Positions 4,219 to 7,962 of a stretch of DNA of 7,962 bases are shown piece after piece. The notes beneath the pieces were generated by a model, which was given only the letters and a program-made list of their open reading frames with translations, had not been told where the DNA came from and did no database searches. Position 1 is the stretch's first letter. Each line of letters starts with the position of its first letter. The DNA comes from an uncultured Collinsella sp. (lineage in GTDB: Bacteria > Actinomycetota > Coriobacteriia > Coriobacteriales > Coriobacteriaceae): assembly GCA_900545905.1 (NCBI GenBank), contig URBA01000054.1, positions 1-7,962 on the forward strand, read 5' to 3'. The position numbers and the translations under genes are program-made.

Positions 4219-6131
4219 AGGGCAGGGACTTTCGGCTCATCGTCGAGCTGCGGAATGGTGCCTACCACGTTATCCGCCAGCCAATTCATCTCGACAATCT
4301 GCGTGCTCGGCAGCGGAGGGAAGCCTTCGATCTGTACCACGCCGTTCTGGCTGTGGAGCTCGCCGCCAAAGGGGTTGATGGAGCCCTCGACGATACCGTT
4401 GCGGAGCAGCTGCACGAGTTTGCGCGTCTGGTAGGGTAGGCCCGGAGCGTAACGGATGTCGATAACGCCGGAGCTCATGCCGTACCAGTAGTTGACGGCG
4501 CGCACTTGGTTGTCGTCGCTGGTCTCGTCCCACGTGCCGTGCAGAAGGCTGCGAACGATGAGCTCGTAGTAACGGCCCCAGTTCCATACCGGCATGGCGA
4601 TGCCGGAAACCTTGCCATCGACCAGGCGGTGGAGTCCGTAGGCCGTGGGGTCTTCGAGCGACTTTGACATGTCAGCGCCGGTCATGACGCTCACGCCTTC
4701 GCGGCACATGGCCTCGGCAAGACCGCCGGCGGGCACATCGCCCCAGGTGAGAATAATTTGCGCGCGGGGGTCGAGCAGCGAGGCGCCGATGGCAAAGGCA
4801 TTGATCTCGCTGAGCGCGCCGGATGCGAAGACCGACGCGTGGTAGCCGATGCGGTGGTTGTCCGCCATGCTGGCGGCAAGGGCGCCCAGGAGGAACTTGG
4901 CCTCGTACATCTTGCCAAAGTACGAACGGACGCTTTGGTGGGGAAGGCCGATAGAGCAGTTGAGGAACCGAACCCGGGGATACTCAACGGCAGCCCTGAG
5001 CGTGTATTCCATCAGGCGGTGCGAGGTCGAGAAGATGACGTTTGCTCCATGTTTGACAGCCGTTTCCACGGCGGCGTAGAACACATCCGGATCGTGACAG
5101 TCCTCGAACGCCTCGGTGCGCACGATACCGCCAAAGTGCTCATCGAGATACTGACGCCCTTGGTCGTGCAGGCTGTCCCAGCTCGACGTCGCACAGGGGA
5201 ACTCATGGATAAAGGCGATGCGCAGGGGGTTGGTCGCCGAGTAGACGGTCTTGCCCATAAAGAAGTTGAGCACGCCGGAGGTGGACTTGGCGGGCGTCTC
5301 CTCCTCGTCGACGCTCGGCGCTTCGACGAGATCGACCTTGTCCTCGTCATTTTTGCCGGCAATGACCAGCTCGCGCCAAATCTTGCACAGGCGGTTTACG
5401 ACGATATCCGTCGGCGTATCCAGCAGGCGGTCCTGGTTGTACACATTGAGGTACACGAGCATGGCGTCGGCAGGCGTAATGTCCAGGTGGTCGCCGCCTG
5501 CGCGAAGGTAGGCGCGCTTAAAGAGCAGGAAGGTGTGGCGCAGGTAATCGACCTTTTTCTGCGGCCATTTTTCGATAAGGTTCTGACCGAGCATCTTGGC
5601 GAGCGTTTCGTAGCTTCCCTCGCGCGAGAACTCGATCTCGTATAGGGGGCAGACGCGCCAAAACGCGCAGAACTCGCCGTACAGGCGGCTTTCGACGGAA
5701 TCCCATGTGCCGGGGTAGAGACGGGTGACCTTGGCCGAAACCGTCGGGGCGTCTAGGAATTTGAGGACACTGACGCGTTTGTTGCCTTCCTGGACATAGA
5801 ACCGATGCATAAACTCGGTGACGATGATGGGGTCGCGATAGCCCTCGGTTACCTGGATGTCGTAGAGGTTGGACCACTTGCGGGCGAACTCGGTGTTAAA
5901 CGGCAGCAGGGGCATAAAGTTGCATGAAAAGGCGGACTGACGGCCTTTGGTGACCGTGCCGACGACCATTTCGAGCGGAATATCCCGCAGGCCGACGCTC
6001 ACTCGCTGACCTAAGGGAAGCTGGGCGACCAAGCTGTCGAGGTCCGTAAGATATGGATGCTCGCTTTGGCTGATGGCGCGACGGCGTCCCTGTTCGCCGC
6101 GCTTGCGCGCTTGACGATAGGCCTCTTCCAT
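4215..6131 (-). CDS. Cytoplasmic ParB-like / BMP (nucleoside-binding-protein-like) two-domain protein
   Basis: This 638-residue protein has at least three parts. Residues 45-140 look ParB/sulfiredoxin-like: IPLEMVVGTVTKGR, then EGYRDPIIVTEFMHRFYVQEGNKRVSVL (96-123), where EGNKR occupies the place of the ParB GERR-type box. Residues 145-300 are mainly helical and include an acidic linker (about 262-282). Residues 302-530 resemble the BMP/PnrA/Med family of purine-nucleoside-binding proteins: NPLRIAFIHE, RSYFGKMYEAKFLLGALAA (402-420) and SEINAFAIGASLLDP. The start is very charged (MEEAYRQARKRGEQGRRR) with no lipobox, signal peptide or membrane span, so the BMP domain should be cytoplasmic, unlike transporter binding proteins. 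AAGGGAG lies 8 nt before the ATG. The gene overlaps the phosphoesterase by 4 nt. Databases often name such proteins as ABC transporter binding proteins, but no transporter genes are here. Function unknown. Confidence 0.8.
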   Translation of the reverse strand: MEEAYRQARKRGEQGRRRAISQSEHPYLTDLDSLVAQLPLGQRVSVGLRDIPLEMVVGTVTKGRQSAFSCNFMPLLPFNTEFARKWSNLYDIQVTEGYRDPIIVTEFMHRFYVQEGNKRVSVLKFLDAPTVSAKVTRLYPGTWDSVESRLYGEFCAFWRVCPLYEIEFSREGSYETLAKMLGQNLIEKWPQKKVDYLRHTFLLFKRAYLRAGGDHLDITPADAMLVYLNVYNQDRLLDTPTDIVVNRLCKIWRELVIAGKNDEDKVDLVEAPSVDEEETPAKSTSGVLNFFMGKTVYSATNPLRIAFIHEFPCATSSWDSLHDQGRQYLDEHFGGIVRTEAFEDCHDPDVFYAAVETAVKHGANVIFSTSHRLMEYTLRAAVEYPRVRFLNCSIGLPHQSVRSYFGKMYEAKFLLGALAASMADNHRIGYHASVFASGALSEINAFAIGASLLDPRAQIILTWGDVPAGGLAEAMCREGVSVMTGADMSKSLEDPTAYGLHRLVDGKVSGIAMPVWNWGRYYELIVRSLLHGTWDETSDDNQVRAVNYWYGMSSGVIDIRYAPGLPYQTRKLVQLLRNGIVEGSINPFGGELHSQNGVVQIEGFPPLPSTQIVEMNWLADNVVGTIPQLDDEPKVPAL

Positions 6132-6187
6132 GGTGTCTACTCCCTTAGTCGTTTAAACAACGATATGAACCATGGTACCACGATGCG

Positions 6188-6226
6188 AAACCACCACAAA
6201 GGTGCCTGTCCCCTTTGCGGTGGTTT
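6188..6226. repeat. Imperfect REP-like palindrome (copy 2)
   Basis: The 15-nt arms 6188-6202 and 6212-6226 pair with one A-C mismatch (6196/6218), and the centre reads TGCCTGTCC. On the - strand the core is GGGGACAGGCACC. The AACCACC/GGTGGTT ends and the TGTCCCCTTTG half match the perfect palindrome at 3471-3509. It abuts the TAA stop (6228-6226) of the - strand mscS-like gene and is 56 nt upstream of the ParB-like/BMP start codon. It may weaken or stabilise read-through transcripts between those genes. Confidence 0.8.
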
Positions 6227-6993
6227 TAGGCGATGATGGGGGCGATGGCGCGGATGCAGGCGTCGGCTGCCGTAAAGGTGGTGCTGTCGTCACTGACGAT
6301 AAAGATGATCTTACCCTTAATGCCAAAGTCGCCGATCTCGCTAAAGAGCACGTAGGGTTCCTTGTCAAAGCCCGAGATGGGTGAAACGGCGACCTTGGTG
6401 GCACAGGCGAGCTCGTCTGCCAGCACATCGAGCGAGTCCCACTTTGACGTGTCCTTCACCGCGACGGGAACGACAACGCGTCCAAAGGGCATGAGGTGCA
6501 CGAGTGTGTTCTTGGAGATGTTGGAGTTGGGGACGATGATGGTCTGTCCGCAGGCGTCCTCGATGGTCGTGTGGCGCCAAGTGATGTCCTGGACCACGCC
6601 CGACACGCCGCCGACCTCGATATTGTCGCCGGGCTTGATGATGCCCATAAAGGTCACTTGCATGCCGCCGATAAGGTTTGATAGCGTGTCCTGAAAGCCG
6701 AGCGAGATGGCGATGCCGCCGACGCCAAGAGCGGCGACGAGCGCGTTTGCGTTAATGCCAAAGCAGTTGTCGAGGATAAAGCTGCCGCCGATCATCCAAA
6801 TGACGGCACGCGCGATGTTGATGAAGATGCTCGATGCGGGAAGCGGGTTGTCGTCTCGGTTGAGTAGGTGGCGCAGGGTCTTGGATGCCACCTTGGCGGC
6901 GATGGCGGTGACTATTACCAAGATGACGGCCCAGATGATGTTGTGGACCCAGCGCTGCTCAAAGAAATGAAGAATCGGTTCAAACAATTCCAT
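6226..6993 (-). CDS. Small-conductance mechanosensitive channel, MscS family
   Basis: MscS channels open under membrane tension and release solutes during osmotic downshock. The 255-residue product has three predicted spans, about 17-36, 56-76 and the pore-lining third helix at 83-116. The pore region ALVAALGVGGIAISLGFQDTLSNL (84-107) aligns with E. coli TM3: I94 and L98 fall at the L105/L109 gate positions, while the G113 hinge position is D102. The beta domain follows with PGDNIEVGGVSGVVQDI (121-137) and IIVPNSNI (152-159); a short C-terminal domain ends at 255. I chose ATG 6993 because AGGAGG (7009-7004) precedes it by 10 nt; longer frames begin inside the upstream terminator. TATCAT (7030-7025) resembles a -10 but lacks a good -35. 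Transcription may continue through the palindrome into the ParB-like/BMP gene. Confidence 0.93.
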   Translation of the reverse strand: MELFEPILHFFEQRWVHNIIWAVILVIVTAIAAKVASKTLRHLLNRDDNPLPASSIFINIARAVIWMIGGSFILDNCFGINANALVAALGVGGIAISLGFQDTLSNLIGGMQVTFMGIIKPGDNIEVGGVSGVVQDITWRHTTIEDACGQTIIVPNSNISKNTLVHLMPFGRVVVPVAVKDTSKWDSLDVLADELACATKVAVSPISGFDKEPYVLFSEIGDFGIKGKIIFIVSDDSTTFTAADACIRAIAPIIA

Positions 6994-7037
6994 GTAGGGA
7001 AAACCTCCTAATGATCGTCCAACCATGATACCCACCA

Positions 7038-7070
7038 AGAAGCCCGTCCGATCACATCGGACGGGCTTCT
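7038..7070 (-). terminator. Terminator of the 5'-nucleotidase gene
   Basis: A perfect 15-bp stem (7038-7052 with 7056-7070) closes the loop CAC. On the - strand it begins 51 nt after the stop of the upstream nucleotidase gene and ends in CTTCTTGG, a short T-run. It separates that gene from the mscS-like gene. The spacer at 7071-7121 shows nothing else convincing. Confidence 0.8.
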
Positions 7071-7121
7071 GTGCTCGATATAAGGTTTACGCGGCGGGGC
7101 TGTAAGGCCCGGCGGTGTAGC

Positions 7122-7962
7122 TTAGCGTCGACGCTTCCAGATAATGCCGAGCATGATGACGATGATGCCGCCGATAAGGCACGCGCCAACTACTGCCAGC
7201 GTGCGGTCTCCCGTTGCGGCGAGCTTACCGGTCGTCTTCTTGGTGATGACCTTCGTGGTCGCCGTGTCCGTCTTAGACGAGGGCTTAGGCGTCGGGGCCG
7301 GTGAGGGCGTGGGGTCCACGGCTGCGGAGCCGAAGCCGATGGTGCCGGCGAGCCCGGCCATCTTGCTCTCCCAGCCGTTCTGCCCGATCAGCGCCCTTAG
7401 CGCTGACTCGCAGGTACCCCACTCGGTGTGCTTGGTGGCGTTTGCGAAGGTGGGGAAGTCGGTCGTGTTGGTAATGATGTAGTTGTTGGTGGCGACGGTA
7501 TAGGTCTTGGTGGGATCGAACGTGCTGCCGTCTTTGGTGAGTGTGGCACTCACAATGCGCTTGCCTTCGGGCTGCGTCCAATCAGTCGTCACGTTGATGC
7601 CGCCAAAGGAGAGAACGCTGCCAGAGTCATCGCGCCACTTGTACTTGTTTTGCGCCTCCTGCTCGGTGTGACCGGCCGCCACATAAGCCTGCTGAAGCTC
7701 GTAGCTGTCGTTGCAATCGTCGCTGATTTGTAGCGAGTGCTCGAGCGCTGCGAGGAAGTCCGCGCCGGTCATGGTCCAGGTCTCCACGGTGTTGCCGTAG
7801 GGCGAGATGGCGATGACGTTGCCGGCGGTCACGTTGCCCGCCGCGATGCCGCCGCGGATGCCGCCAGCGTTTTCGATAGCGAAGTCCGCGCCCGTCAGGG
7901 CAAGATAGGAGCCGCAAATCACGTGGCCGATGGTCTGGGCCTTGGTGGTGTCGCCCTCCTTG
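7122..7962 (-). CDS. Cell-wall-anchored 5'-nucleotidase/2',3'-cyclic phosphodiesterase-type protein, C-terminal part
   Basis: The last 279 residues of a gene whose start lies beyond the window's right edge; the frame is open to 7962. The visible part is the substrate-binding C-terminal domain of the UshA/5'-nucleotidase family. GADFAIENAGGIRGGIAAGN (residues 24-43 of the visible part) holds the NxGGIR motif, and VIAISPYGNTVETWTMTG follows, as in enzymes that release nucleosides from nucleotides outside the cell. The metallophosphoesterase domain would be in the missing part. After a Pro/Thr/Ser/Lys-rich wall-spanning linker come the sorting signal LAATG (247-251; bases 7223-7209), a hydrophobic span and the tail WKRRR. 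LAxTG is the motif attributed to class E sortases of actinobacteria, so covalent attachment to the cell wall is likely. A terminator follows 51 nt after the stop. Confidence 0.9.
   Translation of the reverse strand, partial: KEGDTTKAQTIGHVICGSYLALTGADFAIENAGGIRGGIAAGNVTAGNVIAISPYGNTVETWTMTGADFLAALEHSLQISDDCNDSYELQQAYVAAGHTEQEAQNKYKWRDDSGSVLSFGGINVTTDWTQPEGKRIVSATLTKDGSTFDPTKTYTVATNNYIITNTTDFPTFANATKHTEWGTCESALRALIGQNGWESKMAGLAGTIGFGSAAVDPTPSPAPTPKPSSKTDTATTKVITKKTTGKLAATGDRTLAVVGACLIGGIIVIMLGIIWKRRR

Noticed and set aside
3547..4434. 295-codon open frame on the + strand opposite the phosphoesterase gene
   Set aside because: It is a shadow of a gene with all metallophosphoesterase motifs on the - strand; no family resemblance and no good ribosome binding site.
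4758..5645. 295-codon open frame on the + strand opposite the ParB-like/BMP gene
   Set aside because: Antisense to a well-supported coding region; the translation shows no domain and its length reflects GC-rich codon bias.
6132..6187. Promoter for the ParB-like/BMP gene (TTTAAA at 6157-6152)
   Set aside because: The implied start site would fall inside the ribosome binding site and no -35 is present; transcription from the upstream mscS-like gene seems as likely.

Overview
The window looks like a chromosomal stretch of a GC-rich, gut-type actinobacterium of the class Coriobacteriia, most likely Collinsella or a close relative. This rests on the tuf-rpmG-tRNA-Trp-secE-nusG-rplK-rplA order, strong GC-ending codon bias, an LAxTG-type cell-wall sorting signal, and my memory of similar proteins and GGGGACAG-type palindromes in such genomes. 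The genus is inferred, not shown.

The left half (1-3457, all + strand) is a translation, transcription and secretion cluster: the 3' part of tuf (EF-Tu) with its terminator; rpmG (L33, 49 aa) behind a probable promoter; tRNA-Trp(CCA); a weak hairpin; secE and nusG, 3 nt apart; rplK (L11); a structured spacer with a probable L1 feedback site; rplA (L1); and a strong, partly bidirectional terminator. The rplJ-rplL pair that often follows rplA is absent.

The right half (3458-7962) is entirely on the - strand. Read in the direction of transcription it holds: the C-terminal part of a cell-wall-anchored 5'-nucleotidase with an LAATG sorting signal (7962-7122); a terminator hairpin (7070-7038); a small MscS-type mechanosensitive channel (6993-6226); a GGGGACAGGCACC-type imperfect palindrome; a 638-aa protein joining a ParB/sulfiredoxin-like N-terminal region to a BMP-type (nucleoside-binding-protein-like) C-terminal domain without any export signal (6131-4215); and a calcineurin-like metallophosphoesterase overlapping it by ATGA (4218-3508). 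A second, perfect 39-bp palindrome overlaps the phosphoesterase stop codon and lies between the two convergent halves.

The most intriguing unit is the ParB-like/BMP protein plus metallophosphoesterase pair. The two genes are translationally coupled, they are bracketed by two related REP-like palindromes, and the phosphoesterase has Glu where the first metal-site motif usually has His. It may be a cytoplasmic ligand-sensing module, possibly for nucleosides or nucleotides, with its own phosphoesterase. That function is inference; the sequence shows only the domains and the arrangement.
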